A stretch of 64,000 nucleotides of DNA. It comes from Armigeres subalbatus (taxonomy: Eukaryota; Arthropoda; Insecta; Diptera; Culicidae). Location of the stretch: the NCBI RefSeq assembly GCF_024139115.2, contig NC_085141.1, forward strand, positions 243,651,047 through 243,715,046, given 5' to 3'. The notes beneath the pieces are model-generated. The model did no database searches. It saw nothing but the letters and a program-made list of their open reading frames with translations, and was not told the DNA's origin. The position numbers and the translations under genes were made by a program. Positions 46,532-55,751 of the stretch are shown here, piece after piece; the first letter of the stretch is position 1; the number at the start of each line of letters is the position of its first letter.

Positions 46532-47773
46532 TTGTTCGAGTTTCCGTGGAGCGACGACAGCAACATGAAACCCGTTACCAGGAACGCAGATTCCCTGAAG
46601 AGTTTGACGACGAGGCTAAAGGGGTTAAAAGTATCTTTAAGTAATATTAGCCAGTATGTTAAGAACTTTAAGGAGGGTACCCCTGTCGCTCAAATCAATG
46701 TTCGTCTCGAGAAGTTAGATGTACCCAAGCAACCAGAAGTTCAGATTTTACTTAAATTTACTCTTAACCGAACTAATTGGTTCACTATGGTTCACATCAA
46801 GTTCCAAGCATCCTTAACGGAAGTTTAAAGTTCATTTTTACGCTCCCACCATACAAAAAATTACTTAAAATGAGAGCTGATTAAGCCAAAATAGCCCTTC
46901 TTATCCGAACTTCTGGTTGCTTGGGTATTGTGGGTTCAGATAAGTGAGGCAATCTGGGAAATACAAGCGCACGAGGACTTCACGGAGCCTGAAGGTTTGC
47001 AAAGGGAGCAGTTGGAGATGGAGAACCGCTACTACGATGCGAAATCGTTTCTGGCGGAGAAAGTGGGAGAGGTTCAGCATAATTCCGTCCAGAACCAGTC
47101 GACTCGTCCTGGAGATGTCACTCTACGTGGTGGTATGGACCACGTTCGCCTACCTCAAATCCAGCTGCAAAGTTTCGACGGCAACATCGACGACTGGCTC
47201 AGCTTCAGGGATCTCTACTCGTCCCTAATCCATGAGAAGCCAGACTTACCCGATGTGGAAAAATTCCACTATCTTAAGGGGTGCTTAGCAGGCGAAGCTA
47301 AAGCACTAATCGATCCGCTAAAGATCACGAGAGACAACTACCAAGTTGCGTGGCAGTCGTTGCTGAAACGCTACAACAACAGCAAGCTTTTACGGAAGAA
47401 GCAAGTGCAGGCTCTCTTCAAACTGCCGTCCCTCACAACGGAGTCAATCGCGGATCTCCACAGGCTGGTCGATGGGTTCAACCGTGTGATTCTGACCCTG
47501 GATCAGATCATCCAACCAGCCGAATACAAAGATCTGTTGCTGGTCGAACATCTAAGCGCTCGTCTCGACCCGAGCACAAGACGAGGTTGGGAGGAGCACT
47601 CATCGACGATGGAGCAGGACACCATAAAGGATTCACTGGAGTTCCCGCAGCGGAGAATTCAAATTCTCGATGCTCTACCAGCGAAGATGGAGTCGAAAGT
47701 TGTTGAGCAGTCGCCACAATGCAGAAAGAAGTCATCTTCAACGAAGGTCAGCAACAATGCCGTACAGTCGTAA
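46532..47773 (+). pseudogene. BEL-type gag of the inner element, interrupted by a MITE
   Basis: The N-terminal part (46532-46722) reads ADSLKSLTTRLKGL and ends in VRLEKLDV. After the MITE the same frame resumes with ISEAIWEIQAHEDF. The core (47130-47650) has LPQIQLQSFDGNIDDWLSF, FHYLKGCLAGEAK, LRKKQVQALFKLP and the LDPSTRRGWEEH block, which match the DUF1759 gag domain of BEL/Pao. The MITE plus one TA is 204 bp, a multiple of three, so it adds codons and one stop without shifting the frame. A single TAA at 47771-47773 separates gag from the knuckle/protease frame. Gag would form the particle shell. Confidence 0.85.
46724..46925. mobile_element. 202-bp TA-flanked MITE in gag
   Basis: The ends CCCAAGCAACCAGAAGTTC and the inward right end CCCAAGCAACCAGAAGTTC are identical inverted repeats, extended by CAGAT/CGGAT. 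TA stands on both sides (46722-46723 and 46926-46927). The first bases recall the CCCAAGTAAC ends of the MITE at 33178-33273. Confidence 0.9.
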
Positions 47774-48649
47774 AACGCGAAGTGTCCCTTATGTGCGAAG
47801 ATACATGGACTTCACACGTGTCCATCATTTTTAAGGATGTCGCAGTCCAGCCGGGAGTCTTTCTTGCGCGAAGCATCCCTTTGCCGCAATTGCCTCAAAC
47901 GTGGTCACATCGCTCGGGAGTGCACTTCGAAGTTCTCCTGTCGGTATTGTAGGGGTCGACACCATTCACTGCTGTGCTTCAAAGGAAGAGATCGAAAGAG
48001 TAGCCAAGGATCGCCGAGGAGATCGATTTCAGGAGGTACTCCTAAACAGGGCAGCACAAGCACAAATTTCAGGGCAGCGAATGCTTTGGCGGTCGAATCG
48101 ACTTCTTCCAACGCGGCGCAGTGTGTTTCATCACAAGTCCTTTTGGCTACAGCTGTCGTAGTGATAGAAGACGATGTGGGTCGTCGGTACCCAGCACGCG
48201 CCCTTCTTGACTCAGGTTCCGAGTGCAATTTTGTTTCCGCAAATCTTTGCGAGGCGATGAATGTTTCCACCCAAAAAGCCAATATCGCGATTCAGGGCAT
48301 CGGGCAGTCCGGAGTGAAGGCAACTCACAAGACGAAAGCTGTCATCAAATCTCGCGTCTCGTCGTATGCTCGATCCATGGAATTCTTCGTCCTACCGAAG
48401 GTTACAGCAAGCCTACCAACCTCTACAGTTCAGGCAAGTGGATGGGACATTCCAGAGGACATCCAGCTACCAGATCCGGAGTTTTTCCGGTCGAGGAGGA
48501 TCGACTTGGTATTGGGAATCCAAGCTTTCTTCAGCTTCTTCCCGTCAGGAAGGGAAATCTCGTTAGGCAAGGATCTACCTGTGCTGACGGAGTCCGTTTT
48601 TGGGTGGATAGTGACAGGTGAAGTCACATCGGCGAGTCAGGCGACTTGA
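47774..48649 (+). CDS. BEL-type zinc knuckles and aspartic protease of the inner element
   Basis: The frame is the same as gag and opens right after the TAA at 47773. It carries CPLCAKIHGLHTC, then CRNCLKRGHIAREC and CRYCRGRHHSLLC, the knuckles that bind element RNA. The protease follows with ARALLDSGSECNFVS, whose DSG is the expected catalytic triplet, and ends with LVLGIQAFFSFF and ESVFGWIVTGE. These match the DUF1758 protease of BEL/Pao. The frame stops at 48649, where RT should begin; RT is deleted. If the TAA is read through, one product could carry gag and protease. Confidence 0.85.
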   Translation, partial: NAKCPLCAKIHGLHTCPSFLRMSQSSRESFLREASLCRNCLKRGHIARECTSKFSCRYCRGRHHSLLCFKGRDRKSSQGSPRRSISGGTPKQGSTSTNFRAANALAVESTSSNAAQCVSSQVLLATAVVVIEDDVGRRYPARALLDSGSECNFVSANLCEAMNVSTQKANIAIQGIGQSGVKATHKTKAVIKSRVSSYARSMEFFVLPKVTASLPTSTVQASGWDIPEDIQLPDPEFFRSRRIDLVLGIQAFFSFFPSGREISLGKDLPVLTESVFGWIVTGEVTSASQAT

Positions 48650-49526
48650 TACACCTGCACCATAGCAATATCGCAGAAGCAAGTTGAAGAACGAATATTG
48701 GCAAAAAATAGAAGAAAGGAGCAGTACGGTGGTCTCATAACCGAACATCTAGAGCCCGATCACATGCGAATTGTGGACGAATCGGAGAATGGCATGGGTT
48801 TGGTTCAGCAAAGGGATAAAGTGGGAAACGGACGGACGCTATACAGTGTCCCTCCCAAAGAAAAACTGAAGTGTTGGTGAACGTTGGAGAATCGAATGAC
48901 AGCGCATCCGAAGCAGCATACTGTAAAGGCACATTTGAATAGAAATCGTAACCAGAAGGGAATGTTATCACCGGAGTGGACGACGTAAAAGCTTAAGTCA
49001 AGTCGAGACGATAGATCGACGCAAGATGGTCAGCGAAGGATGTGCGCTAATTTCAACCTTCCGGAAGCAATCGAAGGACTTCTGAACGAAAGCTAGAGAT
49101 AACATAAGGAGGTTCTCACGAAGCGATATGTTTCATAACGAAGCTTGGTCTGATCGGAACGACGAAGAGGCGATGTAGATGTAATGCAATTATTGCTTGT
49201 AAATCTTGGTGATCCGCTATTTGGGGTAGGTGGGGTAGGAATGGCGAAAGTTCCAAGAGGATATTTCAGCTTAGTGGTGTGCGTCGCTGAAATGTCAATG
49301 GACAATCTACTGTCGGAATTGAGCGATGTTTTTTTTGTGTGCATAATATCAGGTATTTGGTAGTAGTCGTGGAGATACTAGTGGCTGAAGTCACCTGGAT
49401 CGGGTTCATGAAAAGGCCAGTAATTTAAATGTAGAAAAAAGAAGGATTAGGGTTGAGGTCAGTAGATTCCGTCCAGTGCATCGAGGGGAGTTTCTTCTTT
49501 CTTTTCAGAAGTTTCCCGGCAACTTC
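48650..49526. other. Remnant 3' region of the inner BEL element without pol
   Basis: All frames are interrupted. A few words on the plus strand around 48680-48870 might be decayed pol or envelope-like sequence, but no RT, RNase H or integrase motif is present. It is the scar of a large deletion or a foreign filler. Confidence 0.5.
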
Positions 49527-49540
49527 AGGGTGGGTGAGGA
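49527..49540 (+). promoter_or_regulatory. Polypurine tract of the inner BEL element
   Basis: AGGGTGGGTGAGGA lies directly before the right LTR, where plus-strand synthesis starts. Confidence 0.7.
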
Positions 49541-50064
49541 TGTCTGCGAGCAGTCGATCGACCAAAATATCCACACTCCCCGTGTGAGGTACTCCTTGTG
49601 CGATATCAGTGATGTCGCACTTCTATTGGTATTGGCTCGTAATTCTCTCGCAGTCTCTTTGCCGTGCGATCGATGCGATCGCCTTTCGGGGCGTCGATAG
49701 TGCAAAGGCTACAGCAGCAGCAGCAGCAGCGAATGCTGCATAAAAGTAGTTCAAAACAAACCGTCGTCGTACGCACATCGAGGGGCGAACCCTCGATCGA
49801 ATAATTGTTTCGTGTTTAGACTTAATTAGTAATAAATGTAGTGTTGTAAATAAAGTTGTTTCGTTGATTAGTGTAAATAAATGTTAATGTGGTTCGATGT
49901 AACAATAAACTGTGTAGTGAATTAGAAAACTATTGGTGTTCTGTGTAATCAAATGGTCGTTTGATGACGAAAAGCCCCCCCTAAAAAAGGTATTTTTGAC
50001 TGGGAGTTCACTGGTGTTGTAGTGGGTGGAAAAACATAGTTCTCGGTCGGGAAGGAACCCGACA
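49541..50064 (+). repeat. 3' LTR of the inner BEL element
   Basis: 524 bp. The differences from the left copy are a CAG unit, two short A-run changes and substitutions near 49684 and 49954. GATTA follows. Confidence 0.92.
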
Positions 50065-51840
50065 GATTATATGACACGGAGGTGCCAAAAACTTCGTTGA
50101 CTTCTGGCCTGTTTTGGATCGCCGCCACCATTCTACGTCGTTCGAGGATGTCTTCGGATGTGCTACTTTGTTGCGTCATAATTGGCCACTCAATCTCGGG
50201 TGCTCCTAACCAAGATGGTCCATGATGCCACATGGTGCTGCCGAGGAAATCATCAACCCTCATTCCTCTTGTAAGAAGGTCCGCCGGATCTGGATCCCTG
50301 CGTCGCGGTTTGGATCTCGGTAACTCTATTGGCGATAAAGGTGTTCCAAGTGTAGGGGGGGGGGGGTGATCATAGCCATTCGAGTGTCACAGTAGAGTCC
50401 GACCAGAAGTGGGATTCTGATATAGGCATGTCTAAAGCTAGACGAACTTTATTATGCAGTCGTGTAGCGAGAACAGCTGCGGATAATTCCAGCCGGGGAA
50501 TAGAAATGCGTTTTAAGGGGGAAACTTTAGATTTTGATGCTATCAATTCTACATTTGTTTTCCCTTCGAAGTTGGTGGATCGAGAAAAAACGCAAGCGCC
50601 ATAGGCTTGCTGGGATGCATCTGCAAACGTATGCAGCTGCACAGTGGAATTCGGCAAAAATGCATAACGGTTAACACGGTAGGTAATGATCTTCGGTAGG
50701 TCGATGCAGTAGTTTTCCCATTTGATTCGTATGGTGTCGGGTACCTCGTCGTCCCATCCGCAGGGTTGTAACCAAAGCTCTTGTAACAACATTTTTGCTC
50801 GTATGACGACCGGTGCTGTGAGCCCAAGAGGATCGAAATGCTTTGAGACGGCTGAAAGAATGGATCGCTTTGTGGGAAAGCCATCACCGGAGACTATAGT
50901 GGATTCGAAAAGCAACTGATCCGGGCCGGGTTCCCAACAGACACCCAGTGCCTTGATGGGCTCGCAATGATTAAACTTCTGTGTTGATTGGGTTCCGATT
51001 TGTGATGGTGCGAGACCTTCCAAAACGATTGGATTGTTCGATGTCTACTTTCTTAACTGGAATCCTCCTCTGCCAAGCAGCTCATCCAGCTCCTCACGGG
51101 TTTGTATTGCCACCTCCAGTGTGTTCGCTCCCCCTATGTAGTCGTCCACATAGAAACCTTTCCTCAGAGCAGGTCCACCGAGTAGGTAGGTATCACTGTC
51201 GTCCGCAGCAAGCTGTTGTAGAGTGCGTGTGGCCAGAAAAGATGACGGTGCAAGTCCGTATGTGACTGTCTGCAGCTCATTTGTGGCCACTGGCGCATTC
51301 AGATTGAATCGCCAGAGAATTCGCTGTAGGGAAGTGTATTCAGGATGCAGCAATACTTGGCGGTACATTTTTGCAATGTCCGCGACTAATGTGATGGGAT
51401 ACTTTCTGAATCGAAGGACGAGGGTCAGAAATTCGTCTTGGACAATTGGGCCTACTTGAAGGGCATCGTTAAGGGAGTAACCGGTGGATGTTTTGGCAGA
51501 TCCGTCAAACACCACCCGTACTTTGGTAGTGGTACTGGCTTCTTTTAGTACGGCATAGTGGCAAATAGTGGACCTGAGGGGCATCGGCTTCGGTCGGCGG
51601 GACAAACCTCATATGGCCAAGTTCCAAGTACTCAGCTAAAAATGTGTGGTATTCGTCTTTCAAACGAAGTTCTTTGCTCAGCCGTTTTTCGAGGCTATGG
51701 AAGCGACGAAGGGCAGAAGATTTCGACTCACCAAGCATGTGATCGAAATTGATATGACGAGGCAAACGAACGATATACCTTCCCTCTGTTGTGCGGGAGA
51801 CGCTGGAAACGTAGTGAGATTCACACTGCTGTTCTTCCAC
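50065..51840 (-). pseudogene. Outer BEL element: reverse transcriptase and RNase H (broken)
   Basis: From right to left: an RT entry block (EEQQCESHYVSS, the RYIVRLPRH motif), a finger block with KVRVVFDGSAKTS, palm A with TLVADIAKMYRQV, palm B (YGLAPSSFLATRTL) and the catalytic box GFYVDDYIGG (near 51150). RNase H and the peptidase A17-like region follow with HFDPLGLTAPV, HTFADASQQAYGACVF (an RNase H Asp) and FWSDSTVTLEWL (a second Asp). Frame changes lie near 51590 and 51030, and stops before 50369. The rest of RNase H is cut by the inner BEL element at 50064. It copies element RNA to DNA. Confidence 0.88.
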
Positions 51841-51895
51841 CGAGTAACTTTGCTTGTTGTCAACTTCTTCGATGCGTCAGAAGCGCTCCAGTGCT

Positions 51896-52497
51896 TCATG
51901 GAGAGGATCGGAAAGTGAGACGTGACATACTACGGGGGGCGGGCGAACTGACGAGCATTTGATTTTTTCCGGAAACGATCCAACCGAATACGCTTTCGAT
52001 GAGAATGGAACCATTTTCCATCTCGATTCGGCCACCGGGGTTCACGTAGGAGAAAAAGTGTTCAGCTCCAAGAAGTATGTCGATGGCACCGGTTTTGTGG
52101 AAAGACGGGTCAGCAAGAGGTAGGGTTTTGGGTGCATGCCAATCATCCGTCGGAGAGGATATTACGGGCAAATCGATTTTAATACGGGGCATAACGAGAA
52201 AGCCAAGGTTGATCTCAAAATCAGAGTGTCTCGATCGGATAGTGGTAGTGACGGATTTGCACTAGAGGAAGACTCACCGACACCAAACACAGGGACGCTT
52301 ATTTTATTCCGTTTCAACCGCAAAAGTTGGCATAGTCTTTCACTGATGATATTGGATTGCGAGCCATTGTCCAATAATGCTCGCGCTGGATGCTCTCGTC
52401 CGTGGCAATCAACAACCCTCAGCACGACAATCGACAGCAAAACATTAGCGTTTGATATTTGTGATGAGTTGGTAGTCTGAGCAGTGACAGCATTCAT
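51896..52497 (-). pseudogene. Outer BEL element: aspartic protease (broken)
   Basis: The frame from 52497 carries ARALLDNGSQSNIIS, where the active-site triplet is DNG instead of the DSG or DTG that aspartic proteases need. A frame change near 52170 leads into the continuation (LADPSFHKTGAIDILLGAEH, IESVFGWIVSG), which matches the end of the inner protease at 48600. The protease would cut the polyprotein. The substitution and the frameshift both argue that this copy is inactive. Confidence 0.85.
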
Positions 52498-52810
52498 CGA
52501 TGGGGGTGTTCGTTTGTTGTTACTGTGTCTTGTCTGATGAAGGGATTAGGTGTGTAGGTAGTTGAAGGCACGGTGCGTAATGTTGCGGATGGATGATCGT
52601 TCTCGAGTGGGTGGTAGCCTGGGTGAAGCAGTGAATGGTGTCGCCGTTTGCAATGACGGCAAGAGAATTTCGATTGACAATTGCGAGCAAGGTGGTCTTG
52701 GCGAAAACAATTATGGCAGAGGTGTTGATCATTCACAACTTTCAGTCGATCGGGAAGGGACATTTTTTCGAACCGTGGGCATTGAAAGAGCGGATGATGT
52801 TGATCACAGG
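52494..52810 (-). pseudogene. Outer BEL element: gag zinc knuckles
   Basis: Next to the hAT element the frame reads CDQHHPLFQC, then CHNCFRQDHLARNC and CRHCKRRHHSLLHP, the RNA-binding knuckles before the protease. The last Cys of the second knuckle position is replaced by His. The gag core lies on the other side of the hAT element. Confidence 0.85.
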
Positions 52811-53970
52811 TAGGGACGTTCCGATACTTCCGATATATCGGAATATCGATATTTTTGTTTCGATATCCGATATTTTTGTATCGATATTTTGCTTTCAATA
52901 TATCGGTCATATCGATATGTTTGCTTTCGATATCGATATATTGAATCAGGACATAGTAAGACAAAAATAACAATTGCATTGTGTGTTGTGAAAGAAAATA
53001 CTTCAAATTGGATCTGAAATGCCGAATTTTTTATGATTCAGATGATTTTTCTTGGTGCGCTGGTGGGTGGTATGAGGTGTGCGCTGCCTTCACAAATGGT
53101 TTTGGCAACTCGACACTTTGCATTGACGCGCAGTTGTGCAACATCTGTCATGCCGCTGGTCCTTGAATCCTTATGCGAACTCAATCATATATTTGACGTG
53201 TTCCAATAATAAATTAGATAAATTAGCTTTAGGAATTATGTAATGATTTGTGGAAATAGGAATTTAGAAAAATTGGAAAACGTATGAAAATTTCCTTAAA
53301 AATAATGCCCCGTAGGAGTTAAAGAGAATTTCCTTAAAATATTTCTACGGATTTTAGGATGAATTTTTTTTTCTTATGAAACTTTTTGCTTAAATTTTGA
53401 AGAATGCCCGTGAAAATCGAAGAGAATTTCCTGCCGAAATTCAAGGGAATTTCAGGTGAAACAAAAAAATAATTTCCCGTGAAAATCTTAGAGAGTTTCT
53501 TTTTCAGTTAAGAATATTTTAATGCATTTTCTTGTGAAAATTCTGATTTTTCTTTGAAAATTAAATTTAAACTTTAAAAAACTTCCGTGGAATTTTTTAA
53601 GAGAGAATTTGCGGTTGTCAAGAATTAGAATAACCTGAGGAGAAATACGAGCGAACGGAAAATAGTGAAAATAGTTAAAACTATGACGTACGACGCCGCC
53701 GATGATTTTTGGACTGGTACACTCTAGAAACAGATTGGATCAATTAATAGAAAAGTCATTTCTAATAATTATTGTGAAGGGGTAATACGGTAATACGATA
53801 GAAATTGAATAACCACAATAAATATATTCTAAATATTCTCATTTTTGAAATATCATATGATTTTCCGATATATCGATATTTTCATTCCAATATATCGGTG
53901 ATATCGATACTTTGATTCGATTATCGTATCGAATCAAATATCGATATTTTGAAGTATCGGAACGTCCCTA
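52811..53970. mobile_element. hAT element, 1160 bp, non-autonomous, in BEL gag
   Basis: The TIRs are identical over 20 bp, TAGGGACGTTCCGATACTTC on both ends. The 8-bp target duplication ATCACAGG is exact (52803-52810 and 53971-53978). Both subterminal regions are built from TATCGATA/ATATATCGG motifs. No transposase is visible; the middle carries a diverged copy of another hAT family (53072-53726). Confidence 0.92.
53072..53726. mobile_element. Diverged hAT-like element nested in the hAT element
   Basis: The left end ATGAGGTGTGCGCTGCC and the inward right end TAGAGTGTACCAGTCC, AAAAATCATCGGCGG resemble the termini of the inner hAT element at 5847-12351. In between lie AATTTCC-type degenerate repeats as in the other copies. 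No target duplication remains. Confidence 0.55.
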
Positions 53971-53978
53971 ATCACAGG

Positions 53979-54810
53979 AGTGGCATTTTCGATGAGTAGT
54001 TTCAGCTGCAGCATGCGAAACGGTTTTATGGAACGATGATCGTCGAAACATAATGGGTTGATTGCTAGATGTTGGATGTGCTTGATGGTTTACGGACATT
54101 GATTCCAGTACACGAATGCGACGTTAGAGAAACTCGATCAGACAGGAATAGTCGGGGTTTTCGGGGGTTGTAGCAAAGTCTTCCCAAGCTTTCAGTGTCG
54201 CGTCGTCAAGTCGGAGACACAATAAATGCTCCAACATAGTGCTCCATCCATCGATTGGTTCACCCAGCTGTCGAAGGGTTTCCGTGTGGCGCTCGTACTC
54301 GTCGACTACTGAATGTAATGCAGCGGCGGATTCTTTCTTCATACTGGGACAGTCGAGAAGGGCTTGTAGGTGGCGTTTCCTGAGGAGGTAGTCGTTGGCG
54401 TAGCGGGAAACTAGGGTTAGCCAAGCGATGGCATAATTGGCAGAGCTGATGCTGATCGATTCGACTAGTTGTGCTGCTTCTCCTTTCAGAGCAGCACGGA
54501 GATAATGGAATTTTTGGATGTCATGAACCTCGGGGTTGGAATGGATAAGAGCAACGAATGTGTCGTGGAATGGGAGCCAATGGTTATAATCTCCGTCGAA
54601 CTCCGGCAGAGAAATTGTTGGCAGCTTGATTCTGGAAAGCCCGGAGGGTGGTAGTTGGGGGATTGCGCTTGTCGAAGGTACATTGGAGAGGTAAGATTGG
54701 AAGTAACGGGTTTCATAATTGTAGCGAAAAGACAGGTTTTGTGCCATACCTTCCTCAGTTAGCTCCATATCCTCGAGATGCACAATGCGCGGGAGCACAA
54801 TAGGGTCCAT
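53979..54810 (-). pseudogene. Outer BEL element: gag core
   Basis: The first ATG of the frame is at 54810 (MDPIVLPRIVHLED). The core has ISLPEFDGDYNHWLPFHD, FHYLRAALKGEAAQLV, LRKRHLQALLDCP and a LRLDDATLKAWEDF block, all at the positions of DUF1759 gag. The frame breaks at 54124, and the hAT element follows at 53970. Compared with the inner gag at 46928-47773, the order of blocks is identical. An open extension upstream of 54810 reaches the primer-binding site and is unlikely to be translated. Confidence 0.85.
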
Positions 54811-54917
54811 GAAGATGGCGATTTTATGAATGCCGCTGGGCACACAATAGTGCGGAATGATGGCGTCAGATAGCGTCGTAGTCCGAAATGCGATGACGGA
54901 TTTTCTGGGAGGAAGCC

Positions 54918-54937
54918 GTATCCTGGTCACGGCACCA
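54918..54937 (-). promoter_or_regulatory. Primer-binding-site candidate of the outer BEL element
   Basis: On the minus strand TGGTGCCGTGACCAGGATAC starts three bases after the 5' LTR. The place and the initial TGG fit a tRNA-primed start of cDNA synthesis. Confidence 0.6.
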
Positions 54938-54940
54938 AGA

Positions 54941-55517
54941 TGTTAGGGCAGGATCGTAGCTTCCGGCGGGTTTTGGGGTCACACACACGGATTGTTCGGA
55001 CATTATCCACAACGGTCACTTTCGGAAAAAAAAACTGGGCACCACAAAATTCACCTTCGAGTATTCACACACTAACTTTTCCTTTCTCGAGCTCGGCAAA
55101 ATCGGGCACCGCCGTAGCTCAGTAAATTTCAGAATTGAACTTCGGCACTGATTTTCGGCATAATATTTACCGTATCTCAGTAACTGAAACGTCACTTTTA
55201 CTGAGATCTTGACAAAAATCATGTTTGCTGAAACTCGGCGGTGCCCACCTCGGGAAAATAAACAAAAAATTCTGAGATCTCGGCGAAAAAAATTAAGTGT
55301 GCAAGACAATTTATTCCTTACGGTTTGGCGGTTCAACTTTAACTGATAACTTTATTAGGATACATCGCTTTTTAACCCTACGTTGTGAAACATCTCATAA
55401 TTCAAAAAGCTATAAAACTAAAATATTTCCTCATTGCTATAATGCTGGCAGTCATTACTGCCAGTATACCTAGAGCATACCTTTTTTTAAGGCAACGATT
55501 GACTTTGGGAACTGTCA
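54941..55517 (-). repeat. 5' LTR of the outer BEL element, with a MITE inside
   Basis: 577 bp; without the 234-bp TIR element and its 2-bp duplication it has the length of the other LTR apart from a 3-bp A-run difference. Confidence 0.9.
55068..55301. mobile_element. 234-bp TIR element with CACACTTAA-type ends in the LTR
   Basis: The intact LTR at 37265-37602 shows the empty site, so the boundaries are firm. The left end is CACACTAACTTTTCC, the inward right end is CACACTTAATTTTTTTCG, and the duplication is CA. Inner blocks GGGCACCGCC and GGCGGTGCCC pair, so the transcript can fold back. Confidence 0.9.
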
Positions 55518-55521
55518 AGAG

Positions 55522-55750
55522 GTTTTTGGGGCCGGGGAAGGTTCTTAAGATGGTTCGAGACCCCTCCTGAACGAAATCTGGCATGTTGAGGTTTTGGAAG
55601 GAAAGATAAGTTTCTGTGGTGACTCGAAACCCCTCCCTCTTCTGGAAAGGGGGGCTTCCATACCAATGAAACAGATATTTATGCATAATTCGAGAACAAA
55701 TCAGAGAATAAATTATTTTTAGGCGAAACAAAGTTCGTCGGGTCTGCTAG
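55522..55750 (+). mobile_element. Helitron-like 3' part
   Basis: The end reads GGCGAAACAAAGTTCGTC, which can form a short hairpin, then GGGTCTGCTAG followed by T. Eukaryotic Helitrons end in a hairpin and CTRR and insert before T. The left part probably lies before 37265, since the BEL target duplication interrupts a continuous GCAGAG/GTTTTTGG sequence. No rep/helicase is present. Confidence 0.5.
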
Positions 55751-55751
55751 T

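Larger units (their letters stand above)
44564..50064 (+). mobile_element. Inner BEL/Pao-type LTR element, gag and protease only
   Basis: LTRs at 44564-45093 and 49541-50064 with TGTCTGCG...CCGACA ends, a target duplication GATTA (44559-44563 and 50065-50069), a polypurine tract before the right LTR, gag and protease in one frame, and no RT, RNase H or integrase. I count 2 substitutions and 3 small length changes between the LTRs, so it is the youngest datable insertion here. It splits RNase H from integrase of the outer BEL element and needs enzymes from a relative to move. Confidence 0.92.
37265..55517 (-). mobile_element. Outer BEL/Pao LTR retrotransposon, expanded to 18.3 kb by insertions
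   Basis: LTRs at 37265-37602 and 54941-55517 bound minus-strand gag, protease, RT, RNase H and integrase blocks in BEL/Pao order. A 4-bp AGAG stands outside both ends (37261-37264 and 55518-55521), and a polypurine tract and a primer-binding-site candidate are in place. The LTRs differ at about 10 positions in 335, not counting the inserted MITE, so insertion was not very recent. Five separate insertions split it: 37750-38414, 38919-43603, 44564-50064, 52811-53970 and 55068-55301. Confidence 0.9.
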
